Origin: JAKALX01 sp964508715
GTDB lineage: Bacteria > Chloroflexota > Dehalococcoidia > Tepidiformales > Tepidiformaceae
Reading direction: 5' to 3'
Assembly: GCA_964508715.1 (NCBI GenBank)
Contig: CAZDUX010000004.1
Coordinates: 139,049 to 203,048, forward strand
Length of the DNA: 64,000 nt
Part shown: positions 7,869 through 16,791 of the stretch, in pieces
Layout of the letters: every line of letters starts with the position of its first letter
Numbering within the stretch: the first letter of the stretch is position 1
Translations under genes and position numbers: made by a program
The notes under the pieces: generated by a model
Database searches by the model: none
Seen by the model: the letters and a program-made list of their open reading frames with translations, nothing else
What the model was told of the DNA's origin: nothing

Positions 7869-10172
7869 ATGGCTGGCGCATTCGACGGAATCCGGATCAT
7901 CGATTTCACACAGGGCATCGCCGGACCTATGGCGACGATGCTGTTGGCCGGGCAGGGGGCCGAGGTCATCAAGGTGGAGCCGCCCGGTGGCGACCGGATG
8001 AAGGACCACCCCGGCTACCTGGCCTGGAACGTCAACAAGCAGCGCCTCGTCCTCGATCTTCACCGCTACGAAGGCCTTTCCGCCACCCGTTCGCTCCTTG
8101 CAACCGCCGACGTTGCTGTGTTCGACTGCGCGCCGGGGGAGTTGGAGCGGCTCGGCCTCGACGCCGCGACCGTGCGTGCTGCAAACCCCGCCATTATTCA
8201 TGCATGGCTGCCGCCCTACTCCCCCGCCGGACGTTGGAGCCAGCTCCCACCGGACGATGTGCTCCTCGAGGCGCTGGGGACGATCTCGGCCGCCCAATCG
8301 AGTTACGAGGACCGGCCGGTATACCTGGTTTCGCCCCAGGCAAGCTACGGCCACGGCATGCTCGCCGCCGGGGCGATTGCCGCGGCACTGGTTGAACGCA
8401 CAAAGACGGGCGCCGGCGAGTCGCTCGTCGTTAGCGGTCTCAACGGTGTCGCCGCGGTTCATAGCGGTATCAATATCAAGTGGGCCGATGTCATGGACCG
8501 CCACACGGGGAGTTCGCGCGGGGCCGTGCCAAACTACCGGCTCTACCAGTGCGCCGATGGACAGTGGCTCTTCCTCGGCACGCTCACACCCGCGTTCTTC
8601 CTGCGTGCGCTCGAGGCGATGGACCTGATGGATCTCATCACACTCGAGGGCATCCAGGGCGATTTCACGAAGATGCTGATGCCGCCGATGAACGCCGTCG
8701 CGATCGAATGGCTAGACCGGCGCTTTGCCGAAAAGCCACGCGATGAGTGGCTCGACATCCTGCGTGAGGCGGGCGTACCCCGGGGCCCGGCAGGCGAACG
8801 CAACGAGTGGTTCCGGAGCGAGACCGTGGCCATCAACGAGATGTGCCTCGAGTTCGAGCATCCCCAGCTTGGCAAGGTGCTCGTGCCGGGAGTACCGGTG
8901 AAGCTGAGCGCGACACCCGGCAAGGCCGTCCACCTTCTCGCCGATGCGAAGCGCGAATCGCTCGCCGGGCACCGGCCGGTGCTCCCCGCGTCGCCGTCGC
9001 AGGGGCCGGACCCGCGCGGACCTCTCGCGGGTATCCGTGTCCTGGACCTTGGTCAATTCATCGCCGGTACATTCGCACCGACGTTCCTGGCCTCCTACGG
9101 CGCGGACGTCATCAAGGTGGAGATGCTCGATGGCGACCCGTTCCGGCTGGCCGGGCTGCAGTTTGCGGCCCACAACCGGGGCAAACGAGGCATCGCCATC
9201 GACCTCAAGTCGGATGCTGGCCGGGAGACGTTCTATGACCTCGTGCGCGTTTCCGACGTGGTACTCGATAACTGGCGTCTCGGGGTCCGCGAGCGGCTGG
9301 GGCTCACCTACCCGGCGCTCAGGGCGATCAACCCGCGGATCATCAGCTGCTCGGTCACGGGGTATGGACCGGTTGGGCCGCTCGCGAACGACCCTGGTTT
9401 CGACCCCCTGCTGCAGGCCAGGAGCGGGCTGATGAACGCCCAGGGCGGCGACGACGAGCCGGTCTTCTTCAAGGTCGCCGTGAACGATAGTGCGAGCGCG
9501 CTGGTATCGGCGTTCGGGGTTCTCGCTGCACTCTTCGCTCGCGAACGCACCGGGGAGGGCCAGGAGGTGCTGACCTGCCTGGCGAACCAGAGCATCCTTA
9601 CCCAGTCGGGCGAGGTGACGTGGTACGAAGGGCGGCCCGAGCCGCCAACGGGCGGGCGCGACTTCCTCGGGATCAGCGCACTCAACCGGCTCTACCAGTG
9701 TACGGACGGCTGGATCGCACTGGCCTGCCACCAGCCGGAGCAGTTTCACCAGGTGGCGGCGGGGCTCGGCCACACCGAATGGGCGGGCAGGGTCACGGCG
9801 GAGCGTGCCCTCGATGACGCCCCCGGCGGGACGCTCGCCGGGCTGATCGCCGAGGCGCTATCCGGTATGTCGAGGAGCGAAGCGCTGGACCGCCTGCTCG
9901 TTCGCGGCGTTCCGGTGGCGCCAGCGATTACGGTGCCGGAATTTTTCGAGTCGCCGTGGGCGGCTGAAAACCGCTACTTCGATACCTACGAGCACCCCCA
10001 GTTCGGGCCAACAACCGGGCCGCGAGCCTATGCGAGCTTTGGCGGCCGGGGCGGTTTCTCACGCGGGGCGCCGCTGCTCGGCGGATCTACCGTGGAAGTG
10101 CTGCGCGAGTATGGCATCGACGAGGGGCGGGTCGAAAAGCTGCTCGCCGAGGGGGTTATTCGCCAGGCGTAG
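7869..10172 (+). CDS. Tandem class III CoA-transferase (CaiB/BaiF), two-domain fusion
   Basis: The 767-residue protein contains two complete CaiB/BaiF domains in a row (about residues 1-380 and 385-767), whereas most family members have one domain of about 400 residues. Each begins with the family signature: 'GIRIIDFTQGIAGP' and 'GIRVLDLGQFIAG', followed by 'GAEVIKVE' and 'GADVIKVE'. The catalytic Asp that forms the aspartyl-CoA anhydride is clear in the second half ('DPGFDPLLQARSGL'). A matching Asp is present in the first ('PPDDVLLEALG'), so both may work. These enzymes move CoA between carboxylic acids, often in degradation of carnitine, aromatic or branched acids. The monomer could form the interlocked ring normally made by two subunits. 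Confidence 0.9.
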   Translation: MAGAFDGIRIIDFTQGIAGPMATMLLAGQGAEVIKVEPPGGDRMKDHPGYLAWNVNKQRLVLDLHRYEGLSATRSLLATADVAVFDCAPGELERLGLDAATVRAANPAIIHAWLPPYSPAGRWSQLPPDDVLLEALGTISAAQSSYEDRPVYLVSPQASYGHGMLAAGAIAAALVERTKTGAGESLVVSGLNGVAAVHSGINIKWADVMDRHTGSSRGAVPNYRLYQCADGQWLFLGTLTPAFFLRALEAMDLMDLITLEGIQGDFTKMLMPPMNAVAIEWLDRRFAEKPRDEWLDILREAGVPRGPAGERNEWFRSETVAINEMCLEFEHPQLGKVLVPGVPVKLSATPGKAVHLLADAKRESLAGHRPVLPASPSQGPDPRGPLAGIRVLDLGQFIAGTFAPTFLASYGADVIKVEMLDGDPFRLAGLQFAAHNRGKRGIAIDLKSDAGRETFYDLVRVSDVVLDNWRLGVRERLGLTYPALRAINPRIISCSVTGYGPVGPLANDPGFDPLLQARSGLMNAQGGDDEPVFFKVAVNDSASALVSAFGVLAALFARERTGEGQEVLTCLANQSILTQSGEVTWYEGRPEPPTGGRDFLGISALNRLYQCTDGWIALACHQPEQFHQVAAGLGHTEWAGRVTAERALDDAPGGTLAGLIAEALSGMSRSEALDRLLVRGVPVAPAITVPEFFESPWAAENRYFDTYEHPQFGPTTGPRAYASFGGRGGFSRGAPLLGGSTVEVLREYGIDEGRVEKLLAEGVIRQA

Positions 10173-10178
10173 GCGTCG

Positions 10179-10208
10179 TTGACAACGCTGTCGGACGAGG
10201 GGAAAGAT
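10179..10208 (+). promoter_or_regulatory. Promoter of the SDR gene
   Basis: A consensus -35 TTGACA (10179-10184) is followed after 18 bases by AAAGAT (10203-10208). The ATG at 10217 is only 8 bases beyond, so the transcript is probably leaderless or nearly so. Confidence 0.5.
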
Positions 10209-10216
10209 CCCGTCGC

Positions 10217-11014
10217 ATGAAGAGACTCGAGGGAAAGACGGCTATCGTGGTCGGCGCGGGGCAGACGCCCGGCGAGACCATCGGCAACGGGCGGGCAACC
10301 GCAATCCTGTTCGCCCGCGAAGGCGCCCGCGTGTTGCTCGTCGATCGTCAGCGTGCGTCCGCTGAAGAGACGCTCGCGATGATCAGGGCAGAAGGTGGCG
10401 TGGCGGAGGTGCTCACCGCCGATATTACCGACGAAGAGCAGGTGAGCCTGGTCCCCGGAGCCTGCCTGCAGGCGTTTGGGCGGATTGACATCCTCCAGAA
10501 CAACGTGGGCATCGGCCGCGGCGATGCTGCTGTCCATCACCTCGAACGCGATACATGGGAAAGCATCCTCGGGGCGAACCTGACCGGGATGTTCCTCACC
10601 TGCAAGCACGTGCTGCCGGTCATGCGCGAACAGGGAGGCGGTGTGATCACCAATATCTCATCTGTGGCATCGATCGCAGCGACGGGGATGCCCGCCTACA
10701 AGGTTTCGAAGGCAGGGGTGAACGCGCTCACCCAGCAGCTCGCGATGGCGAACGCCCGCCATGGGATTCGCGTGAACGCCATACTGCCCGGCTTGATGGA
10801 CACGCCGATGGCAGTCGCCGGTACAGCCGCAGCGCGGGGCAGGGATGTCGAGCAGGTGCGCGCCGCGCGCAACGCGATGGTCCCGCTCAAAGGCCAGATG
10901 GGGACGGCGTGGGATACGGCCTACGCGTCGCTCTTCCTCGCCAGCGATGAGGCGAAGTTCATCACGGGCGTGCTCCTCCCGGTCGACGGCGGCCAGAGCG
11001 TGAAGGTGGGGTAG
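10217..11014 (+). CDS. Short-chain dehydrogenase/reductase
   Basis: This 265-residue protein has the classical SDR layout: an N-terminal cofactor loop in 'VGAGQTPGETIGNG', an 'NNVG' motif, catalytic Ser in 'NISSVAS', and 'YKVSK' with catalytic Tyr and Lys. The C-terminal part has 'LPGLMDTPM' and ends 'GVLLPVDGGQ', as in 3-oxoacyl-ACP-reductase-like SDRs. The acidic residue after the second strand ('LLVDRQ') favours NAD over NADP. It follows the CoA-transferase gene by 44 bases and probably works on an acyl-CoA-derived hydroxy or keto compound in the same catabolic route. Substrate is unknown. Confidence 0.9.
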   Translation: MKRLEGKTAIVVGAGQTPGETIGNGRATAILFAREGARVLLVDRQRASAEETLAMIRAEGGVAEVLTADITDEEQVSLVPGACLQAFGRIDILQNNVGIGRGDAAVHHLERDTWESILGANLTGMFLTCKHVLPVMREQGGGVITNISSVASIAATGMPAYKVSKAGVNALTQQLAMANARHGIRVNAILPGLMDTPMAVAGTAAARGRDVEQVRAARNAMVPLKGQMGTAWDTAYASLFLASDEAKFITGVLLPVDGGQSVKVG

Positions 11015-11191
11015 GGAAAGCACGGCCGCTCAGGCCCGATCCGCCCCGAGACTCGATCGTCATCTCCGTGGTGGTTTCGGTGACGTGGTGTTCGAGGCCC
11101 CCGGTGCCACCGGTTCTCCAGGCGGCGGACAAGCCCGTGTGCACCAACTTCTCATCACTGAGGGTGGCGCTGGAGCTCTTCCTCACATGCT

Positions 11192-12361
11192 TCAGTTCAC
11201 CCCGAGCTCTTCACGGATGAGGTGGCAGATCTCTGCTGTTGGGCCCTCACCCTGGAGCGAGTTCTGCATCTTGTTGATGGTGACCGCGATGGAGAGACCG
11301 GCTTCGGGGTCGGCGAACGCCGTCGAACCGCCCGCTCCGCTGTGGCCAAAGGCGGTCTCGCGCGGGCCGGTGACGCCGACGACGGGCTTGCCATCGAGAC
11401 CGGGCTGGGGGCCACCCATCATGAAGCCAACCCCCTTGGGAATCGGCGTGAACAGGACACGATCGGGGCGGCGCTCGACGATTCGTTGCATCTGGCCGAC
11501 GCGTTCCTTCGATACGAGTCGAACCCCATCGATTTCGCCACCATTCGCCAGTGCGCCATACATGCGGGCGAGGGAACGAGCGTTGAAGTGGCCGTTGGCC
11601 GAGGGGAGGCATGCCTTGCGCACGCGGATATCGTTGTAGTTGACCTCGGAGTTGGCGGGCATCGCCTTGAAGAAATCGTGGTCGGGAGGGAGCGCCGCGA
11701 GGGCGGGATTGGCGCCGCCGTCGCCCGGATGGACCGGCTGAAGCGAGGCGAGCCGCTCCTCGACGCCATCGGGGATGCCAACGAACATCTCGCCGCTGAC
11801 GCCGAGCGGCCCGGCGATCTCCTCGCGGATGACGTCCTTGATATGGCGGCCAGTGGCGCCCTGGATGATGCCACCGACAACCCAGGCATAGGTGAGGGCA
11901 TGGTAGCCGGTGGCCGTACCGGGCTCCCACGCGGGGGTACCGTTGGCGATCCAGTCGAGGCCCGCCTGCCAATCAGTGATGAAGCTGACGGTGAGCGGCT
12001 GGGGCACCGCATGGAGCCCGATCTGGTGGCTCATCGCCTGCTCGACCGTGATTGCACCCTTACCATTCGCTGCGAATTCCGGCCAGTAGGTGGCAACCTT
12101 CTCCTGGTATTCGATCTGGCCCCGGTCGGCGAGGATGTGGAGGGCCGTTGCGGCGACACCCTTGGTGGTCGAAAAGCAGTTGAAGAGCGTATCTGCCTCG
12201 ACAGGGCGGTCGTCGTGAGGGCCCAGTGCCCCGGCCCACGTATCAACGATGAGCTCACCATTGCGGTACGCGGCTACCTGGACGCCAAGCTGCCGCCCCT
12301 CGGCGATCTGGCGATCGACGAGGTCATGGACCTTCGTGTTGAGTTGCGCGTCGATGGGCAA
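11192..12361 (-). CDS. Serine hydrolase, class C beta-lactamase/EstB fold
   Basis: The 389-residue protein carries the beta-lactamase-fold nucleophile motif S-T-T-K (Ser64, Lys67), a Tyr153 in 'TGYHALTY' matching the catalytic YxN/YSx position, and 'HSGAGG' near the C-terminus in place of KTG. This combination fits esterases and peptidases of the EstB/DUF3471-like group better than true beta-lactamases. No signal peptide is present with the chosen start, so it is probably cytoplasmic. The TTG start at 12361 is preceded by GGGAGG at the right distance; the upstream open frame has no protein-like composition. Natural substrate unknown. Confidence 0.87.
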   Translation of the reverse strand: MPIDAQLNTKVHDLVDRQIAEGRQLGVQVAAYRNGELIVDTWAGALGPHDDRPVEADTLFNCFSTTKGVAATALHILADRGQIEYQEKVATYWPEFAANGKGAITVEQAMSHQIGLHAVPQPLTVSFITDWQAGLDWIANGTPAWEPGTATGYHALTYAWVVGGIIQGATGRHIKDVIREEIAGPLGVSGEMFVGIPDGVEERLASLQPVHPGDGGANPALAALPPDHDFFKAMPANSEVNYNDIRVRKACLPSANGHFNARSLARMYGALANGGEIDGVRLVSKERVGQMQRIVERRPDRVLFTPIPKGVGFMMGGPQPGLDGKPVVGVTGPRETAFGHSGAGGSTAFADPEAGLSIAVTINKMQNSLQGEGPTAEICHLIREELGVN

Positions 12362-12674
12362 GGCGGGCCTCCCGGTACGTGGTGTGTGGGAGCAGATGAT
12401 ACCGGCTTTGCGACTCTCCGGCCTTCTCTGGTGGAGACGGCGTTGATTGGCTGGCCCGCAGCTTGCCGTTACTGCCGTTCGGGTCCAGCGCCGGCCCCTG
12501 GTTCTATTGCACCTGCGCATGGTTTGCCAATGATGCGCTTCGCAGTGCTGCGGGGCTACCTCGAACATACGGGCATTCCCTGGTAGCTCGTTCGGAATGG
12601 GCTAACGACATCCGTATCCCGGCCGATGATTCCTGAAGAGCATATCTATCGCGCCCGTTCCTCGGAGCCCCGCA
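12362..12674. other. Divergent intergenic region, no gene seen
   Basis: This 313-base spacer separates the minus-strand hydrolase from the plus-strand GGDEF/EAL gene and must carry both promoters. Frames inside it lack coding character. No tRNA, riboswitch or clear repeat is visible. Confidence 0.5.
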
Positions 12675-15455
12675 GTGTTGAAGCACCTCCAGGCCCTCGC
12701 CCAGATCTGCACCGCCGGTGTAACCAGCGCCGAGTCTGTCGTCCACGCATGCTCCGTCATCGCCGAGGCACTGGGCGCCGGCGACGCCTACGTCATCCGC
12801 GGTGGTGATCCCGCGTTCGTCCGCCTGGGCTGTGAGTGCGATCCCGCCGGCTACGAGATCAAGCAAAAAGGGTACTGGCTCATCTGGCGCTCCCTCGCCG
12901 AGAACGCGAACATCGTCGCCGGGACGTTCGATTGTGCCGATCGCCTCGTCTCACCAGGGCGTCCGCTGGCCCCGAATGAGCCCGCCACTCACTTCGCAAC
13001 CATCCTCCCGAGCGCCGAGAGCAACTCCGACCTGCTCATCGTCCGTGGTCCCTGGCCCCAGGGCCTCGCTGAAGACGCGGTCCAATTCGTTGACTCTGCC
13101 CGGCCGATCCTTGCGCATCTCGTTGGCAACGTCGTCGATGCCGATCGCCGGCGCCGCCAGCGCGAGCAACTCGACGCCCTCGCCAATGTAGCCGACGCCT
13201 TCAACCGCGCCCACGACACCGATAACGTCCTTACCGAAATCGCCACCGCCATCGCCCAGGCTTCCGGCTTCGAATGGGTGACGATGATGATCTATGACGA
13301 TGCCTGCACGAGGGTTGTGGGCCGGGCGATCAACACTGCTCGCCATTCGGAGACGAGGACAGCCTCCACCTGGCTAAAGCCGAACTCCCTTTCCGACGAC
13401 ACAGGAATCCTGCGCGTTGGTACCGTGCTTGCACGCACCAACGCGGTCATTCGCATCCCCAATGTCCTTGTGGAAGGCCTCGAAGACCGCGAAGACCTCG
13501 AAGTCATGCGTGACGATATCCCTGGCCTTCAACGCTATTGGACCCGTGCCCACATCCTTTCTGTTGCCATCCTGCCGATCGTCGCAAAGGGCAAGGCGCT
13601 CGGCTACGTCAGCTTCAACTCGACCACCAGCCACGACTTCGGCGACACGGAGATCGAATTCCTCCGGGCACTGACGGCACAGGTCGCCACCGCGATCACC
13701 GGTATCCGCCTCTTCCGTGACCTCGAAAGCTCTCGTAACGAGGTCATTCGTAGCGAAGAGCGCTTCCGCTCGCTTGTCCAGAACGCGTCCGACCTGATCA
13801 CCGTGATCGATGAGGACATGACGATCCACTACCAGAGCCCGGCGATCGAAGGGCTCCTCGGCTACAGGGCTGAGAGTATGCCCGGGCGCCGCTTCGTCGA
13901 TATCGTGCACCCCGATGATGCGTTCTCGGCCTGGAGTGCCCTCCACGAGACGATGACCATGCCCGGTGCTCAGGGCAGCGCGGAAGTCCGCATGCAGCAC
14001 GCCGATGGCACGTGGCGTCACGTCGAGGTCATCATCTCCGACCAGCGCGTCACGCCCGCTATCGATGGCCTCGTCGTCAACACGCGCGATGTCAGCGAAC
14101 GGAAGTCGCTCGAAGACGAGCTCCGGGATCAGGCCCTTCGCGACCCGCTTACCCATCTCGCCAACCGTGCCCGCTTCGCCACCGTGCTCGAACGAGCGCT
14201 TATCCGCGCCCGCCACCGCGAAACCCGTGTCGCCGTGCTCTTCATGGATCTCGATAACTTCAAGGGCATCAACGACAGCCTTGGTCATGGGGCCGGCGAC
14301 GCGCTGCTCATCGAAGTTGCAACCCGAATGCGTGCCACCGTCCGCCCGCTCGACCTCGTCGCGCGCCTCGGTGGTGATGAGTTCGCTGTCCTGGTGGAAG
14401 ACGTGGCCTGTTCCGAGGATGCTGGCGCGATCGGCGGCCGCGTCCTCGCGACGTTCGATACCCCGTTCGCCCTTGGAGACCGGGAAGTTACCGTCCGTGC
14501 CAGCCTCGGCATCGCCCTGAGCGAACCTGGCGCCGTTGGTGACGATGCCCCGGGCCTCCTGCGTGACGCCGATGTCGCCATGTACGCCGCCAAGTCCGAA
14601 GGCAAGAGCTGCTGGCGTATCTTCGACCCCGCCATGCAATCACCGATGATCGAACGGCTCGAACTGCTCACAGGCTTGCAGCGAGCTGTCGAGCAGCACG
14701 AGTTCATCCTCCACTACCAGCCCATCTACGACCTCAGGTCGAACCGGCTTCACGGCGTCGAAGCGCTCGTCCGCTGGGACCATCCGCAGCGGGGGCTTGT
14801 CCCGCCCGGGGTGTTCATCCCGCTCGCCGAGGAGTGCGGGGCGATTATCGGCCTTGGACGCTGGGTGCTCGGCGAGGCCTGCCGCCAGGCTGCCCGCTGG
14901 CATGCCGAATACCCCTGCGAATCGGAATGGGCGATCAGTATCAACGTCTCGCCCCGGCAACTCCTCCATCCCGCGTTCATCGATGACGTTCGCGGGGCCC
15001 TCGCCGAGTCCGGTATCGAACCGGGCCGCCTCATCCTCGAGGTTACCGAGAGCGCGCTCATGCAGGACGTTCAGCTCGCCGCCAATCGCCTGCTGATGCT
15101 CAAGGAGATCGGTGTCCAACTCGCCATCGACGATTTCGGCACCGGCTATTCGTCGCTCAGCTACCTCCGTGATTTCCCCTTCGACCTCCTCAAGATTGAC
15201 CGCGCCTTCATCGCCGACCTTGGCGTGGAAGAGCGTGGCAAGGAGCTCGCGGCCGCCATCATCGAACTCGGCCGCACGCTGAACCTCGAGCTCGTCGCCG
15301 AAGGCATCGAACACACCGACCAGCTCTCGCGCCTCAAGCTCCTCGGCTGCACCTTCGGGCAGGGCTTCCACCTTGCGAAGCCAATGGATGCGCTGGCGAT
15401 CCAGGCGCTCCTCTCGAGGGGCGCTGCGTTCACGGAACTCCGCCAGGCTGCGTAG
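12675..15455 (+). CDS. Cyclic-di-GMP turnover protein: GAF-GAF-PAS-GGDEF-EAL
   Basis: The 926-residue protein is soluble, with no membrane segments. An N-terminal GAF-like region (about 1-150) and a second GAF (about 170-350) precede a PAS domain (about 360-475, 'RFRSLVQNASDLI'). A diguanylate cyclase domain has an intact GGDEF at 566-570 and an RPLD inhibitory (I) site five residues upstream. A phosphodiesterase domain has EAL at 696-698, 'INVSPRQL', 'LEVTES', 'DDFGTGYSSL', 'KIDR' and 'AEGIE'. All residues for both making and degrading c-di-GMP appear present, so the sensor domains probably set the balance. The GTG start has GGAG 7 bases upstream. No target c-di-GMP receptor is adjacent. Confidence 0.93.
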   Translation: MLKHLQALAQICTAGVTSAESVVHACSVIAEALGAGDAYVIRGGDPAFVRLGCECDPAGYEIKQKGYWLIWRSLAENANIVAGTFDCADRLVSPGRPLAPNEPATHFATILPSAESNSDLLIVRGPWPQGLAEDAVQFVDSARPILAHLVGNVVDADRRRRQREQLDALANVADAFNRAHDTDNVLTEIATAIAQASGFEWVTMMIYDDACTRVVGRAINTARHSETRTASTWLKPNSLSDDTGILRVGTVLARTNAVIRIPNVLVEGLEDREDLEVMRDDIPGLQRYWTRAHILSVAILPIVAKGKALGYVSFNSTTSHDFGDTEIEFLRALTAQVATAITGIRLFRDLESSRNEVIRSEERFRSLVQNASDLITVIDEDMTIHYQSPAIEGLLGYRAESMPGRRFVDIVHPDDAFSAWSALHETMTMPGAQGSAEVRMQHADGTWRHVEVIISDQRVTPAIDGLVVNTRDVSERKSLEDELRDQALRDPLTHLANRARFATVLERALIRARHRETRVAVLFMDLDNFKGINDSLGHGAGDALLIEVATRMRATVRPLDLVARLGGDEFAVLVEDVACSEDAGAIGGRVLATFDTPFALGDREVTVRASLGIALSEPGAVGDDAPGLLRDADVAMYAAKSEGKSCWRIFDPAMQSPMIERLELLTGLQRAVEQHEFILHYQPIYDLRSNRLHGVEALVRWDHPQRGLVPPGVFIPLAEECGAIIGLGRWVLGEACRQAARWHAEYPCESEWAISINVSPRQLLHPAFIDDVRGALAESGIEPGRLILEVTESALMQDVQLAANRLLMLKEIGVQLAIDDFGTGYSSLSYLRDFPFDLLKIDRAFIADLGVEERGKELAAAIIELGRTLNLELVAEGIEHTDQLSRLKLLGCTFGQGFHLAKPMDALAIQALLSRGAAFTELRQAA

Positions 15456-15509
15456 CGACAGGTGGTGCCCGGCGAGACAGAGACGTGCTCCAGGCCGGGC
15501 GGCCCGCTC

Positions 15510-15839
15510 CTAGCTCGATGCCTGGTAGATCGGGAGCGGGAAGAGCGGCGCCCAGATCTCGATACCGAGCTCTTCGAGTTCGCCGGCCCAGCCTTCCCAT
15601 GTGCCACGCGCATAGGCCGCCTCCGGGCTGGAGAGCGCGGCCTGGACTGCATCAGCCGATTCGAACGTATAGAAGCCAAGGCGTGTTCCACCCGGTGTGA
15701 CGCCCGACTGAACCTCACGGATGCCGGGGATCTTGGCGGCGTCCGCGAGATGCGTGTCGCGGAACCATGGCTCGAAGCGTTCCCGGGCTTCGGGCTTTGG
15801 GCGGGCGCGAACGAGGAGGAAGGGCCGACTGGGATCCAC
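15510..15839 (-). CDS. Small dimeric alpha/beta-barrel (EthD-like) protein
   Basis: The 109-residue product ('FLLVRARPKPEARERFEPWF', then 'IPGIREVQSG' and 'GFYTFESADAVQAAL') has the length and alternating pattern of ferredoxin-like EthD/dimeric alpha-beta barrel proteins, which bind or transform small ligands and occur in many catabolic settings. Exact function unknown. The GTG start at 15839 is the only reasonable start after the last upstream non-homologous codons and has no Shine-Dalgarno sequence. A damaged second copy of this gene's 5' half lies at 16656-16789. Confidence 0.6.
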   Translation of the reverse strand: MDPSRPFLLVRARPKPEARERFEPWFRDTHLADAAKIPGIREVQSGVTPGGTRLGFYTFESADAVQAALSSPEAAYARGTWEGWAGELEELGIEIWAPLFPLPIYQASS

Positions 15840-15885
15840 GGATAGATCGTTGATCGAGGAGGCGGGTGTGGTCGACCGGGGAGAG

Positions 15886-15891
15886 TAGAAT
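15886..15891 (+). promoter_or_regulatory. -10 element of a leaderless promoter for the second TA pair
   Basis: TAGAAT lies 6 bases before the antitoxin ATG at 15898 and no Shine-Dalgarno is present, the same arrangement as for the TA pair at 438. Confidence 0.45.
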
Positions 15892-15897
15892 GATGAA

Positions 15898-16170
15898 ATG
15901 ACCCAGTTGCGAATCAATGTCGATGAGCCGGGGATGGACTTGGAGCAGGCTCTGGCATCCGCAGCAGCAGGCGATGAAGTCCTGCTCGAACGGGGCGGTT
16001 GCGTTGTCGCCCGGTTGAGGGTTGAGGTGCCCTGGGCGCGGGGTAGCCTGCAGCGGTTCCTCGAGTTGCGCGCAACACGTGAACCCGTCGACGACGAGTT
16101 TGCAGCTGACCTGGAGCGGATCCGCAAGGAAATGAATACACCGGTGGAGCTACGCTTCTGGGCGTCGTAA
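15898..16170 (+). CDS. Antitoxin of a PIN toxin pair (Phd/VapB-like)
   Basis: The 90-residue protein has a short N-terminal beta-strand/helix region, with 'DLEQALASAAAGDEVLLERGG' followed by 'VVARLRVE'. This is the pattern of Phd/prevent-host-death type antitoxins that dimerise and bind their own operator. The C-terminal half is charged and ends in 'EMNTPVELRFWAS', which would contact the toxin. It overlaps the toxin reading frame, as is usual for such pairs. It lies directly beside a duplicated, rearranged chromosomal segment. Confidence 0.75.
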   Translation: MTQLRINVDEPGMDLEQALASAAAGDEVLLERGGCVVARLRVEVPWARGSLQRFLELRATREPVDDEFAADLERIRKEMNTPVELRFWAS

Positions 16171-16562
16171 TTGATACATCGATGCTGGTCGCGTACGAGC
16201 GGGCACAGGCGACAGCTCAACGAGACTGGTACGAGCTTCTGCCCGGCGAAGCCGCCGTAACGGCAGTCTCAATTTTTGAACTGAGGATCGGTGTACTTCT
16301 CGGCGCGCCAGGGCGTCAACGTGAGTTGCGAGCGCAGTTCCTGGCCGACCTACGGGCCGCCGTTCCCGTGCTCCCGTTCGATGCGTCAGCTGCTGAACTC
16401 ATGGCGGAACTCTATGTGCAACTGCGCCGTACAGGGACACCGATTGGTGAGAGAGACCTTCAGATAGCCGCTATCGCCCTGGCCGGTGGTCACGAAATCA
16501 TCACACTCAACGTGTCAGAATTTGCGAGAGTACCCGGAATCATGCTGAGAACGGCCGGGTGA
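16158..16562 (+). CDS. PIN-domain toxin (VapC-like) with a non-ATG start
   Basis: The PIN signature starts 'VVIDTSMLVAYERA', then has 'VSIFELRIG' (Glu), 'IGERDLQIAAIAL' (Asp) and 'ITLNVSEF' in place of the usual last D. The first ATG (16182) would remove the essential first Asp, so translation must begin upstream. The frame offers CTG at 16158, with GGTGGAG about 8 bases before it, or ATT at 16170. I took CTG, giving 134 residues, but the exact start is uncertain. It overlaps the antitoxin gene and is probably translationally coupled. Confidence 0.75.
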   Translation: MGVVIDTSMLVAYERAQATAQRDWYELLPGEAAVTAVSIFELRIGVLLGAPGRQRELRAQFLADLRAAVPVLPFDASAAELMAELYVQLRRTGTPIGERDLQIAAIALAGGHEIITLNVSEFARVPGIMLRTAG

Positions 16563-16576
16563 TCCGAGGCTATCAC

Positions 16577-16656
16577 CCCCCGTCGCAAGCCGGGTAACGA
16601 GTTCGAGCGACGGGGCAAGATCGAAGCGGGCATCGGCGACGACGGCGGGCATCGGG
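16577..16656 (-). pseudogene. Duplicated fragment of the kinase gene 3' end
   Basis: These 80 bases match 17197-17276 (the end of the P-loop kinase gene) with a single difference. The fragment encodes the kinase C-terminus ('MPAVVADARFDLAPSLELVTRL') but is cut off from any kinase start and is fused at 16656 to a fragment of the EthD-like gene. Confidence 0.85.
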
Positions 16657-16789
16657 GCTGGAGAGAGCGGCCTGGACTGCATCAGCCGATTCGAACGTAT
16701 AGAAGCCAAGGCGTGTTCCACCCGGCGTGACGCCCGACTCAACCTCACGGATAGATCGTTGATCGAGGAGGCGGGTGTGGTCGACCGGG
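16656..16789 (-). pseudogene. Truncated, internally deleted copy of the EthD-like gene
   Basis: Bases 16656-16750 match 15626-15720 with about three differences, and 16751-16789 match 15842-15880. The 121 bases between these blocks in the intact gene are missing, and the breakpoints fall on a 7-bp direct repeat CACGGAT. The deletion is not a multiple of three, so the copy is non-functional. Confidence 0.85.
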
Positions 16790-16791
16790 GG

